Part shown: one piece after another, positions 1 to 6,336 of the stretch
Layout: each line of letters starts with the position of its first letter
How positions within the stretch are numbered: position 1 is the first letter of the stretch
The notes under the pieces: generated by a model
Told to the model about the DNA's origin: nothing
Seen by the model: the letters and a program-made list of their open reading frames with translations, nothing else
Databases searched by the model: none
Translations under genes and position numbers: made by a program
Assembly: GCA_016214425.1 (NCBI GenBank)
Contig: JACRON010000111.1
Span: 1-10,262, forward strand
Length of the DNA: 10,262 nucleotides
Origin: Nitrospirota bacterium
GTDB lineage: Bacteria; Nitrospirota; CAKKRA01; 9FT-COMBO-42-15
Direction of reading: 5' to 3'

Positions 1-491
1 AATTTATTCAGCACAGATGCTGTTATATTCACTATCTCATCATTCTTACTAAAGGCGCTGCCAATAATAAAATCACCTTCAAAATTGTGTATAAACTTCC
101 CATGCTCAATATATGTTGCGCCAAACATTACTACAGCGCTTATAATATCCCTTCTGTTAAGATTTTCTGCTGCAAGCAGATCTGCCTTAACGCCATTCTG
201 CATTGTTACAACAATAGAATCCTTTGTCATTAATGCTATTGCCTTGCATGCCTCAGGAACATCCTGCGTCTTTACAGAAAGAAAAAGCATATCAGGTTTT
301 TCATTTAATCCTGTATCAGCCTTTATCCTTATATTTTTTCTGCCACGCACTCCTTCTATCTGAAGGCCATTTTTATTTATAGCATCAACATTTCCTTTCC
401 TGCCTATCATGAGGACATCCTCTCCTGCCTCAGCAAGATAGCCTCCAAGCACAGAGCCAATAGCGCCAGCGCCCATTACTGCTATTTTCAT
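1..491 (-). CDS. Ketopantoate reductase family protein (PanE/ApbA-like), C-terminus off the window
   Basis: I translated this gene from the ATG at 491; the first 163 residues are visible and there is no stop before base 1. The N-terminus is a Rossmann fold with GAGAIG at residues 7-12, followed by the family landmarks VKTQD (73-77) and QNGV (98-101), which shape the NADP and substrate site of 2-dehydropantoate 2-reductases. The family is about 290-310 residues long, so roughly half is missing, including the region with the catalytic Lys and Glu of E. coli PanE. The ATG overlaps the stop of the upstream oxidoreductase gene as ATGA, which implies translational coupling. The family member that makes pantoate reduces 2-dehydropantoate with NADPH. 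In this operon, beside an aldehyde oxidoreductase and not beside panB or panC, it may instead act on another 2-keto acid. The family call is firm; the substrate is not known. Confidence 0.9.
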   Translation of the reverse strand, partial: MKIAVMGAGAIGSVLGGYLAEAGEDVLMIGRKGNVDAINKNGLQIEGVRGRKNIRIKADTGLNEKPDMLFLSVKTQDVPEACKAIALMTKDSIVVTMQNGVKADLLAAENLNRRDIISAVVMFGATYIEHGKFIHNFEGDFIIGSAFSKNDEIVNITASVLNK

Positions 492-2365
492 ATCTTTACA
501 CCTATCAACGACCCCAACCCCAGCCTCTCCAAAGTCTCTTCCTTTGGCATCCCTGTTCCCCTGTCCCATCCATGCAAATTATAATACTCATCAAGCGCCT
601 CATTGAATTTTTCCCTGTCAATCTTCAGATTTTTTGTATACTCATCAAGCCCCTCATTCATTATTAATGGATTAAAGTATCTCTCAGGCAGGGTATCATC
701 CTTTCTTGTAATGCCCTCCCTTACAAGAAACATCCTCTCAATAGTTGTAATTCTCTCGCCTGCATCAAAGACCTCATCTGCAGTAAGCTCTATGCCTGTG
801 CCGAGCCTTATCAGTTCAGCATAGACATCAAAATTCCATACACCCGGCAGACAGTGGAACAATATCAGCTTGCACATTCCCATTGCGTCAAACAGTCCAA
901 GATACGCCTCCCACCACCAAACAACCCTACCCTTTCCTTTATATCCGTGTGGATTCGGGTCAACAGTGCCCCCATAAATTTCTTCAAGCTGCTCTGCCTT
1001 TAGCTCAAATGCCTCCCAAGGACATCGGCTTCTTAAATGGTCAGCGCCCCTTGTTGATACTGCCATGCCCAAATCAACCGGGCATGACTGCGGCATATTT
1101 TTTATCCATGAGATATATCTTGCAGATTCTTTGCCAAACCTTTTTACGCATTCTTTTGCGCCATCAGCAAGTATATTGCCAAAACCTTTTCTCTCTCCAA
1201 TCTGCCTGACTAATTCCATTACAATATCTGCCCTGCCCCAGTCAAGCTCTATGCCGCCAGTGTCAGACTTTGTAATTATGCCATTTTTGTAAAGCTCTAT
1301 TGACCATGCAATCATATTGCCTGTTGAACATGCGTCAAGACCATATCTGTTTAAAAGGTCATTTATTAATAAGACAGACTCCATCTCTTTGATGCCGCAT
1401 AAAGGCCCAAGATTTCCAATCACGCTGTATTCAGGCCCTTCGCCGGATAATCCTTTATTTGGCCCGTCTTTTATCAGATATTTGTGTCTGCACGCAACTG
1501 TGCAGGAAAAACATGCACGTCTGCCGTCATAATATTTTGTTCTTAATGTTTCTGGCGATATATCAATATTCTCTGCAAAACGAGATGAAAGGCCGTTGTA
1601 TGTCCTCCCCATCTCAATATTATTGTTTATTACATCATAGAGATGGCTTGTGCCGTATTTGCTTAATGCCTCTATAAGAAACTCCTTTTTCATCCTCTCA
1701 TTTATATTTTTAGTATACTCTTTAAATCCTGCAGGGTCATGGGCATCAATCTTCAGCGTCCCTTTCACAACAACTGCCTTTAATTTCTTAGAGCCCATAA
1801 CAGCACCCATTCCTGTTCTTGCAGCAGCGCCCTTTTTACCGTGCATTACAGCAGCAAAGCGGACAAGGTTTTCACCTGCCTGTCCGATGCAGAGCATCTG
1901 CGCATCTTTGCCATATTCCTTTTCTAAGGCTTCCCTTGTCTCATGGCTGTCTTTACCCCAAAGATGTCCAGCATCCTTTATAACTACCTTATTATCAGTA
2001 ACCTCAAGATAAACAGGAGCATCAGCCATCCCTTTTATCATCAGATAATCAATGCCTGTCCTCTTCATCCCAGCGCCAAAATGGCCGCCTATATTTGCAT
2101 CACCGAGCAGGCCTGATTCAGGCGACTTTGCAGAGATAGTTGCGCGGCTTGTTGTAGGCCCGCTTAATCCTGTTAACAGGCCGTTGCCAATAATCAATGG
2201 GTTCTCAGGTCCAAACGGATTAGTCCCTTTATCCGTATTTGTATAAAGGAGATAGCTGTTCACACCCCTTGCGCCCAAGAACATGCTGACAATTTCAGAA
2301 GGGATGTAGTCATAGCTAACAGCCCTTTTTGTTAAATCAATATGTGCAATCTTTGGTCTGAACAT
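488..2365 (-). CDS. Aldehyde:ferredoxin oxidoreductase family protein (tungsten-bispyranopterin enzyme)
   Basis: This 625-residue protein has the normal length of the AOR family, with the N-terminal AFOR_N beta domain (about 1-205) and the C-terminal helical domains. The start MFRPKIAHIDLTKR is the usual family N-terminus, although no strong Shine-Dalgarno site precedes it. The [4Fe-4S] ligands are visible as C285-x2-C288-x3-C292 and C498, spaced as in Pyrococcus furiosus AOR (288, 291, 295, 494). NRYGLD (339-344) and DAMGMC (493-498) correspond to the two pterin-binding DxxGL(D/C) motifs. GEGPEY (308-313) and TRGADH (438-443) carry the Glu and His that sit near the metal in AOR. Characterised members oxidise aldehydes, or reduce acids, with ferredoxin as electron carrier; BamB of class II benzoyl-CoA reductase is also in this family. 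No ferredoxin gene is adjacent; a PCP_red-like gene lies 47 nt upstream instead. Substrate unknown; W rather than Mo is a family inference. Confidence 0.95.
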   Translation of the reverse strand: MFRPKIAHIDLTKRAVSYDYIPSEIVSMFLGARGVNSYLLYTNTDKGTNPFGPENPLIIGNGLLTGLSGPTTSRATISAKSPESGLLGDANIGGHFGAGMKRTGIDYLMIKGMADAPVYLEVTDNKVVIKDAGHLWGKDSHETREALEKEYGKDAQMLCIGQAGENLVRFAAVMHGKKGAAARTGMGAVMGSKKLKAVVVKGTLKIDAHDPAGFKEYTKNINERMKKEFLIEALSKYGTSHLYDVINNNIEMGRTYNGLSSRFAENIDISPETLRTKYYDGRRACFSCTVACRHKYLIKDGPNKGLSGEGPEYSVIGNLGPLCGIKEMESVLLINDLLNRYGLDACSTGNMIAWSIELYKNGIITKSDTGGIELDWGRADIVMELVRQIGERKGFGNILADGAKECVKRFGKESARYISWIKNMPQSCPVDLGMAVSTRGADHLRSRCPWEAFELKAEQLEEIYGGTVDPNPHGYKGKGRVVWWWEAYLGLFDAMGMCKLILFHCLPGVWNFDVYAELIRLGTGIELTADEVFDAGERITTIERMFLVREGITRKDDTLPERYFNPLIMNEGLDEYTKNLKIDREKFNEALDEYYNLHGWDRGTGMPKEETLERLGLGSLIGVKI

Positions 2366-2373
2366 AGCTATTT

Positions 2374-2408
2374 CACTTGGCCACTTGAACCCTTGACCCC
2401 TTTGACCC
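2374..2408. repeat. Degenerate tandem CTTGACCC-like repeat
   Basis: The 47-nt gap between the PCP_red-like gene and the oxidoreductase gene is filled by about four imperfect 8-10 nt units on the plus strand: CACTTGGC, CACTTGAACC, CTTGACCC and CTTTGACCC. The units are too short and degenerate to name. They occupy the place where the ribosome binding site of the oxidoreductase gene should lie, which may explain why none is obvious. Confidence 0.4.
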
Positions 2409-2412
2409 TTTC

Positions 2413-2661
2413 TTATTCATATTTCCTATAATCAAACCCTGCCTTCTCCAATGCAGAGAGCATATCTGCCTTGAAGACACCGGGCGTCTCTGACAAAAAT
2501 CCCTTTACAACATCAGACTCCTCAATCTGTGATGCACCGCGCTCCTTTGCCAGATTCTCTGCCTTTCTGCTTACAAGCTTCTCTGCCATCTTTCTGTGAA
2601 AAAAAGGAATAATGCTTAGCATGGTCTTGAACTTCTGCTGAGTTTCATTGTGCCACTCCAT
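2413..2661 (-). CDS. Small PCP_red-like domain protein (BchB C-terminal-like)
   Basis: This 82-residue soluble protein starts at an ATG with an excellent Shine-Dalgarno site. It begins with W3, an amphipathic helix, then IIPFF-HRK (17-24), a helix with KAENLAKERGA (33-43) and an ETPG motif (58-61). The pattern W...IPFF.R...E..A...G matches the PCP_red domain found at the C-terminus of BchB/ChlB, the catalytic subunit of dark-operative protochlorophyllide reductase, where it helps cover the substrate. There is no nitrogenase-like core here, so it is a stand-alone copy. The second half, VVKGFLSETPGVF, is also found in the U32 protein two genes upstream; the two align without a gap from W3 to the end at about 30% identity by my hand count. 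The function is unknown; binding of a hydrophobic substrate or a partner-docking role for the neighbouring oxidoreductase are inferences. Confidence 0.75.
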   Translation of the reverse strand: MEWHNETQQKFKTMLSIIPFFHRKMAEKLVSRKAENLAKERGASQIEESDVVKGFLSETPGVFKADMLSALEKAGFDYRKYE

Positions 2662-2666
2662 AATAA

Positions 2667-2672
2667 CCTCCT
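2667..2672 (-). promoter_or_regulatory. Ribosome binding site of the PCP_red-like gene
   Basis: AGGAGG on the minus strand, five bases upstream of the ATG at 2661. It fixes the start of the 82-residue gene. It lies only about two bases from the end of a palindromic repeat element, whose G-rich end makes the full purine run longer. Confidence 0.8.
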
Positions 2673-2674
2673 CA

Positions 2675-2763
2675 CCCCCTCACCCTAACCCTCTCCCGCA
2701 AGGGGAGAGGGGATATTTTTTTTATTTCCCCTCCCTTGACGGGAGGGGATTAAGGGGAGGGTG
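2675..2763. repeat. Palindromic repeat element A, two hairpins
   Basis: A GC-rich element of about 89 bp fills the gap between the SRPBCC and PCP_red-like genes. It contains two perfect 9-bp hairpins: CCCTCTCCC (2689-2697) with its complement at 2703-2711, and TCCCCTCCC (2727-2735) with its complement at 2741-2749. The ends are imperfectly inverted, with CACCCT at 2681-2686 and AGGGTG at 2758-2763. The left half is closely related to element B at 2999. It encodes nothing, so it is a non-autonomous mobile or REP/MITE-like repeat; no known family name is assigned. Confidence 0.85.
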
Positions 2764-2777
2764 TAGTCTTTCACTAA

Positions 2778-3248
2778 CTAAAATACCCCTTCATTGCCTT
2801 TAATATTTTCTCCAAATGCCTTTACCTCTACACCATCTCTAAGAGGTTCAAGGATTACAGAATCTGTGCCTGAAAAGATGCCGTTTAAAAATCTTCGCGT
2901 AACCTCTTTGTTCTGTGTAATAGAAATAACCTCCACATCCCACTCAGGGGCAAAGGGGAGTAATACCTTCTGGTGGTATCTGGTGCCAACCTGAACAACC
3001 CCCTCACCCTTTCCCTCTCCCCAAAGGGGAGAGGGTATTGTTTTTATTTCCTCTCCCATAAGGGGAGTTGGCATTATTTTTATTTCCTCTCCCCCTCGGG
3101 GAGAGGAATAAGGTGAGGGGGAATTATCAAGCCTCGTATACCTCATCAAACAGTCCTTTGGCCACCACTCTGCCTCACCCCACAAAAGAGCCTGCTGAAA
3201 AACCTTCTCTATATCAGCGTTAATGATGACCGTATGGCTATTAATCAT
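2778..3248 (-). CDS. SRPBCC-fold protein interrupted in frame by a repeat element, C-terminus probably short
   Basis: The 156-residue reading frame starts 2 nt after the stop of the U32 gene. Residues 1-42 (HTVIINADIEKVFQQALLW...WWP) look like the first strand and helices of an SRPBCC/polyketide-cyclase fold. Residues 85-156 (GTRYHQKVLLPFAPEW..., ...RRFLNGIFSGTDSVILEP) look like its antiparallel strands. Residues 43-84 are low-complexity, with recurring P-(S/T)-P-L and GEEIK stretches, and are encoded by repeat element B, which adds 123 bp (41 codons) and so keeps the frame. Without it the protein would be about 115 residues, short of the usual 140-150. The frame ends 14 nt before element A, so the long C-terminal helix of the fold seems to be missing. 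Such folds bind hydrophobic ligands or act as cyclases. Whether this copy still folds is uncertain. Confidence 0.75.
   Translation of the reverse strand: MINSHTVIINADIEKVFQQALLWGEAEWWPKDCLMRYTRLDNSPSPYSSPRGGEEIKIMPTPLMGEEIKTIPSPLWGEGKGEGVVQVGTRYHQKVLLPFAPEWDVEVISITQNKEVTRRFLNGIFSGTDSVILEPLRDGVEVKAFGENIKGNEGVF
2999..3121. repeat. Palindromic repeat element B inserted inside a coding region
   Basis: A 123-bp element with perfect 10-bp terminal inverted repeats: CCCCCTCACC at 2999-3008 and its complement at 3112-3121. Inside are three hairpins: CCCTCTCCCC-type near 3013-3035, a shorter one near 3051-3066, and CCTCTCCCC-type near 3086-3106. The left half matches element A. The length is a multiple of three and the element is open in the reading frame of the SRPBCC gene that contains it. 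An AA pair flanks both sides, too short to prove a target duplication. Confidence 0.9.
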
Positions 3249-3250
3249 TA

Positions 3251-4693
3251 TCAGACCTTACATTCTTCAATCCCCAATTCCTTCAGCCTCTCCTTTACCT
3301 TTGGCAGAAATATACCCGGAGTCTCTGTAAGCCAGCCTTTTAAAACATCATCTTTGATAATAGTATTTGACCTTCTCTCCCTTGCGCCCTTTTCAGCGCC
3401 AGCCTGTGTCTTTCTCTGTGCTATCTTTTTCAAGAGAGAGGGGACTGTCTCTAATATATCCTCATGCAGTTTTCTTGCATCAGCCTGCCATACAAGTTCT
3501 TTATCTTCCTGATACTCCTCCTCTTTCTCAAATACCTTGCCGCTTACAAGATCGTCTAAGAATGCGTCATACTTAATAAGCTGCGCCTTTAATTCCTCTT
3601 TCTTTATCCTTACTGCCTTATCTGCAATATTGTAGCAATAGCGGCAGTCATCACAGGATGTCCTTGCACAGTCCATTGTCTTAAAAAATTCTATGAAGTC
3701 AGAAGGTATCTTCCTGTTGTCAATCTCAATCAATTCGCTCACAGTCATATCGCAGCAGTCTGCAAATGCCATGAGCTTGTCTGTATTAACAAACTCCTCG
3801 CGCATAAGATATTTCAGATTAACAGGGAGAAATGCCCCGCGCTTTGGCAGATTTAAAAGGTCAACAAGATTTCCATCGTACCTCTCCTCTGTATATGCCT
3901 TTAGATAAGACAGAAGCATCTCAGTTGTCTTGTACCTGTCTATGATCTTTAATTTGTCTATACCCGCATCCTCATAGTGCCTTACATCCTCCGGCCTTAT
4001 CCATCTTGTTTTTATCAACTCCTTTGGATCAGCCATCTTCTGTTTTGTGCATGAGAAATAACAGCTATCTATCATAAACCCTTCGCTCACATGGCCTGCC
4101 TGCGAACCATGCGACATGGTATTTGAATGGTTAAGTGTCTGATGACAGTCAAAGAGACATCCGGGATTTGCAATCAAAACAAGCTCTCCCTTATATGCCT
4201 TTCTTATTGACTCAAGCATCTTAAAGTCCCTTGTTATATCCTCATCAAGGATAATAGAATCAGCGCCCCACTCCTCCCAGTATTTTGCTGTCCTTGGGGT
4301 ATTCACCCTTGCAAAGCTTGATATTTTGACCTTTAAACGCGGAAACTGTTTTTTTATAATCTGGAGCAGAAATGGAATAGTAACAGTAACAGCATCAACG
4401 CCAATGTTGTCTATCCATGCAATATGCTCAACTATCTTTTTGTTGCCTTCACGCTGATACTCCATATTGTCAAGGCATGAGGCATTCAAAAGAAAATTAA
4501 ATATCAAACCCTTCTTATGAGCCTCTTTTACATAATTCTCTACGAACTCAGGTGTTGTTTCAACAGCAACAAAGGACGCCCGACCCCCTGAAACAGGGCT
4601 GTTCGGCATCCCACCAAAAAGCTCATCAGCAAGGCTTCCTGCAACGCCGTCTATCAGCGCAGGGTCCCAGTTGCAGGCTATTTCGTATTTCAT
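3251..4693 (-). CDS. U32 peptidase-like Fe-S protein with C-terminal PCP_red-like domain
   Basis: The 480-residue protein starts at an ATG preceded by GGAGG at 6 nt. Residues 1-255 form the TIM-barrel-like U32 region, with NPGCLFDC (177-183), CYFSC (211-215), RWIRPEDV (230-237) and DKLKIIDR (246-253). C179, C183, C211 and C215 fit the [4Fe-4S] quartet of U32 proteins such as UbiU, UbiV and TrhP. A second group, C342-x4-C347-x2-C350-x2-C353, suggests an additional metal site. Residues 402-480 are a C-terminal domain with W402, P418, E434 and ETPG (457-460), homologous to the separate 82-residue gene downstream. U32 proteins studied so far do oxygen-independent hydroxylation or RNA modification rather than proteolysis. 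Here the context suggests chemistry on the operon's own small-molecule substrate. The family is confident; the reaction is not known. Confidence 0.88.
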   Translation of the reverse strand: MKYEIACNWDPALIDGVAGSLADELFGGMPNSPVSGGRASFVAVETTPEFVENYVKEAHKKGLIFNFLLNASCLDNMEYQREGNKKIVEHIAWIDNIGVDAVTVTIPFLLQIIKKQFPRLKVKISSFARVNTPRTAKYWEEWGADSIILDEDITRDFKMLESIRKAYKGELVLIANPGCLFDCHQTLNHSNTMSHGSQAGHVSEGFMIDSCYFSCTKQKMADPKELIKTRWIRPEDVRHYEDAGIDKLKIIDRYKTTEMLLSYLKAYTEERYDGNLVDLLNLPKRGAFLPVNLKYLMREEFVNTDKLMAFADCCDMTVSELIEIDNRKIPSDFIEFFKTMDCARTSCDDCRYCYNIADKAVRIKKEELKAQLIKYDAFLDDLVSGKVFEKEEEYQEDKELVWQADARKLHEDILETVPSLLKKIAQRKTQAGAEKGARERRSNTIIKDDVLKGWLTETPGIFLPKVKERLKELGIEECKV

Positions 4694-4699
4694 TGTTTA

Positions 4700-4704
4700 C
4701 CTCC
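4700..4704 (-). promoter_or_regulatory. Ribosome binding site of the U32 gene
   Basis: GGAGG on the minus strand with a 6-nt spacer to the ATG at 4693. It supports the chosen start of the 480-residue protein. Confidence 0.75.
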
Positions 4705-4716
4705 ATCTAATTAAAG

Positions 4717-4795
4717 TGTAGGCAATCCTTTTGTAGGCACGGTTTAAACCGTGCCTTTTGCACGAATAAATTCGTGCCTACAGCCTTGCCCTACA
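4717..4795. repeat. Nested palindromic repeat of a second family
   Basis: An approximately 79-bp element fills most of the 112-nt gap before the U32 gene. It holds a perfect 22-bp palindrome (arm AGGCACGGTTT, 4735-4756) and a second hairpin with arm GCACGAAT at 4760-4767 and complement at 4770-4777. TGTAGGCAC at 4732-4740 is inverted at 4774-4782. A further outer pair is TGTAGGCAA (4717-4725) against TTGCCCTACA (4786-4795), which differs by one base. Its sequence is unrelated to the CCCCTC-type elements elsewhere in the window. It could form a nested stem in the transcript between two genes of the operon. Confidence 0.85.
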
Positions 4796-4805
4796 AGCTT
4801 AGATA

Positions 4806-6167
4806 TTATCCTAATATTTCCTCAGCGCACCTTCTCCCGGACTCTACAGATGACGCTGTGCACCCGCCGTTCGGCAGCACAGTCGCTCCAACAGAGTAGA
4901 TCCCTTTTACTGGCATTCTATGATTCATCTTTTTATATTCAATAGATTCTGCAATCGGCGCAATACAACTTTCAAAGCCAATCTCATCTTCATAGTCCTC
5001 TGATGTAACAATCTTTTTATAGATGATGGATTTGGTAAAATTCGGAATCACCCTGTCCACCATATCAATCACCCTCTCTGCCTCTTTTAGGATAACATCC
5101 TTTCTCTTCTCACCTCTCGGCGTAATAAATTTTATTGTGCCTGTGTAACACCCATCTGTCATCTTTCCTGTTACTGCATCAGGCACAGAAACAGTAAACA
5201 TAGGCTCATCAGGAATCTTACCGCTGTGCAGCGCTGCAAACATCTCCCTTATATCAGGCGGAAAATAGCAATAAAGATGCACACCGTTAATAGTGCCCGC
5301 ATTTGTTTTAAAGGCAGTAAATATGCTGTTCATCAAAAGTCCCGGCTTATATTTTTTTACTCTATTCTTAAATTCTGCAGAAAACCCTTTGCCCTTCACA
5401 AGATTAAACACAGTATCCTGAATCCCGCTGTTGCTTATAACAATATCTGCCTCTATCTCTCCATCTGTCGTCTTCACACCTGCTGCCTTATTCTTTTCTA
5501 TGTGTATTTTCTCAACACTTACATTCGTCCTGACCTCTCCTCCATTTTCTCTTATTACCTCTGCTAACAGATCAGGTATCCTTTGTGCGCCATCCATTGG
5601 ATAAAACGGAAAATCATAGCCGTATGTCCTTCCAAAGAGCAGATTAAACCAGTAGCTCGGCATCTTATATGGAAGACTCCCTGAAAAAAAGGCGCCTATG
5701 TTTAATATATTTCTTAATAATGGATTATCCGTAACCTCATCTATCACCCTGTCATTGGTTTTGTATCTTTTTGAATAGCCCTCAAAAACGAGCTCCTTCA
5801 TCATTCTGAAGCCAAAACCAGCAATCTCCTTCTTGTTCATCCCGAATCCTGAAAGCTCTCTTATAAGATGAAGCCCTGGAGGAATGGTCATCACCTTCCC
5901 TTTGTTAAAGGACTTCACTAAAAAGCCTAATGGCCTTAATGCAATATCCTTATCAAGCCTTGCAAAGGTCTTTAGCATGCCCTTTGCAAAATAGTCAGCG
6001 CCAACATCAAAACTGAATCCGTCCCATATCCTGCTTGAGCACCTCCCGCCTATAACCTTACTCTTCTCAAGCACAAGAACCTTTTTCCCTACCCTTGATA
6101 AAAAGGCCCCTCCTGTAAGCCCGCCAAGGCCAGCGCCGATTATGATTATGTCGTAAACTTTATTCAT
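4806..6167 (-). CDS. CrtI-like FAD-dependent oxidoreductase (phytoene desaturase family), paralogue 2
   Basis: The 453-residue protein begins with a dinucleotide-binding motif, YDIIIIGAGLGGLTGG (5-20), followed by VLEKSKVIGGRCSS (32-45), the GG-R motif of amine-oxidase/CrtI-like flavoproteins. VISNSG at 243-248 and the C-terminal GIYSVGATVLPNGGCTASSVESGRRCAE (422-449) match the second FAD-contact regions of this superfamily. Characterised relatives desaturate, isomerise or saturate polyenes and retinoids, and others act on unrelated amines, so the substrate cannot be read from the sequence. It follows a related flavoprotein gene by 155 nt and is about 50 residues shorter. The start is supported by the N-terminal motif; the only G-rich site upstream (AGAGGGGG near 6181-6188) is 13 nt away and sits in the stem of a repeat hairpin, so initiation may be affected by that element. 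Confidence 0.88.
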   Translation of the reverse strand: MNKVYDIIIIGAGLGGLTGGAFLSRVGKKVLVLEKSKVIGGRCSSRIWDGFSFDVGADYFAKGMLKTFARLDKDIALRPLGFLVKSFNKGKVMTIPPGLHLIRELSGFGMNKKEIAGFGFRMMKELVFEGYSKRYKTNDRVIDEVTDNPLLRNILNIGAFFSGSLPYKMPSYWFNLLFGRTYGYDFPFYPMDGAQRIPDLLAEVIRENGGEVRTNVSVEKIHIEKNKAAGVKTTDGEIEADIVISNSGIQDTVFNLVKGKGFSAEFKNRVKKYKPGLLMNSIFTAFKTNAGTINGVHLYCYFPPDIREMFAALHSGKIPDEPMFTVSVPDAVTGKMTDGCYTGTIKFITPRGEKRKDVILKEAERVIDMVDRVIPNFTKSIIYKKIVTSEDYEDEIGFESCIAPIAESIEYKKMNHRMPVKGIYSVGATVLPNGGCTASSVESGRRCAEEILG

Positions 6168-6180
6168 TATCTTATTTTAT

Positions 6181-6283
6181 CCCCCTCTTTCCTAAAGAGG
6201 GGTTAGGGGAGATTACATGGCAAGCTATTGAAAGCTGTCCATAATTATAATCCCCCTGTATCCCCCTTTAATAAGGGGGGAGA
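6181..6283. repeat. Palindromic repeat element C, split and inverted relative to D
   Basis: Two hairpins lie in the gap between the flavoprotein genes: CCCCTCTTT (6182-6190) with its complement at 6194-6202, and CCCCCTT (6262-6268) with its complement at 6273-6279. The first half, including the following GGTTAGGGGAGATTA, is an inverted copy of the left half of element D at 7862. The second half resembles the inverted right half of D. About 45 bp between the halves are unrelated to D. The first hairpin ends 13 nt before the ATG at 6167. Confidence 0.8.
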
Positions 6284-6293
6284 AAAAGGAGGC

Positions 6294-6336
6294 TAAAATT
6301 TTGAATTTGCATTTTGCAATTTTCATTTTTCACTTA
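6294..6336. repeat. AT-rich degenerate repeat, copy 1
   Basis: A low-complexity stretch made of TTTGCA and TTTTCATTTTTC-like pieces. The 17-mer ATTTTCATTTTTCACTT at 6319-6335 recurs exactly at 8033-8049. It overlaps the last codons and stop of the upstream flavoprotein gene. Confidence 0.6.

Noticed and set aside
85..363. Plus-strand open frames throughout the window, such as this 92-codon one
   Set aside because: All lie antisense to genes with clear family motifs, have no ribosome binding sites and encode no recognisable domain.
2413..2661. Dark protochlorophyllide reductase or bacteriochlorophyll synthesis
   Set aside because: Only the PCP_red-like domain is present; there is no BchL, BchN or BchB core in the window, so a photosynthesis role is not supported.
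2675..3121. CRISPR array from the repeated GGGGAGAGGG units
   Set aside because: Units are self-complementary hairpins without regular unique spacers, and no cas gene is present.
3251..4693. A protease role for the U32 protein
   Set aside because: Studied members of the family with this cysteine pattern act in hydroxylation or RNA modification, and nothing here indicates a peptide substrate.
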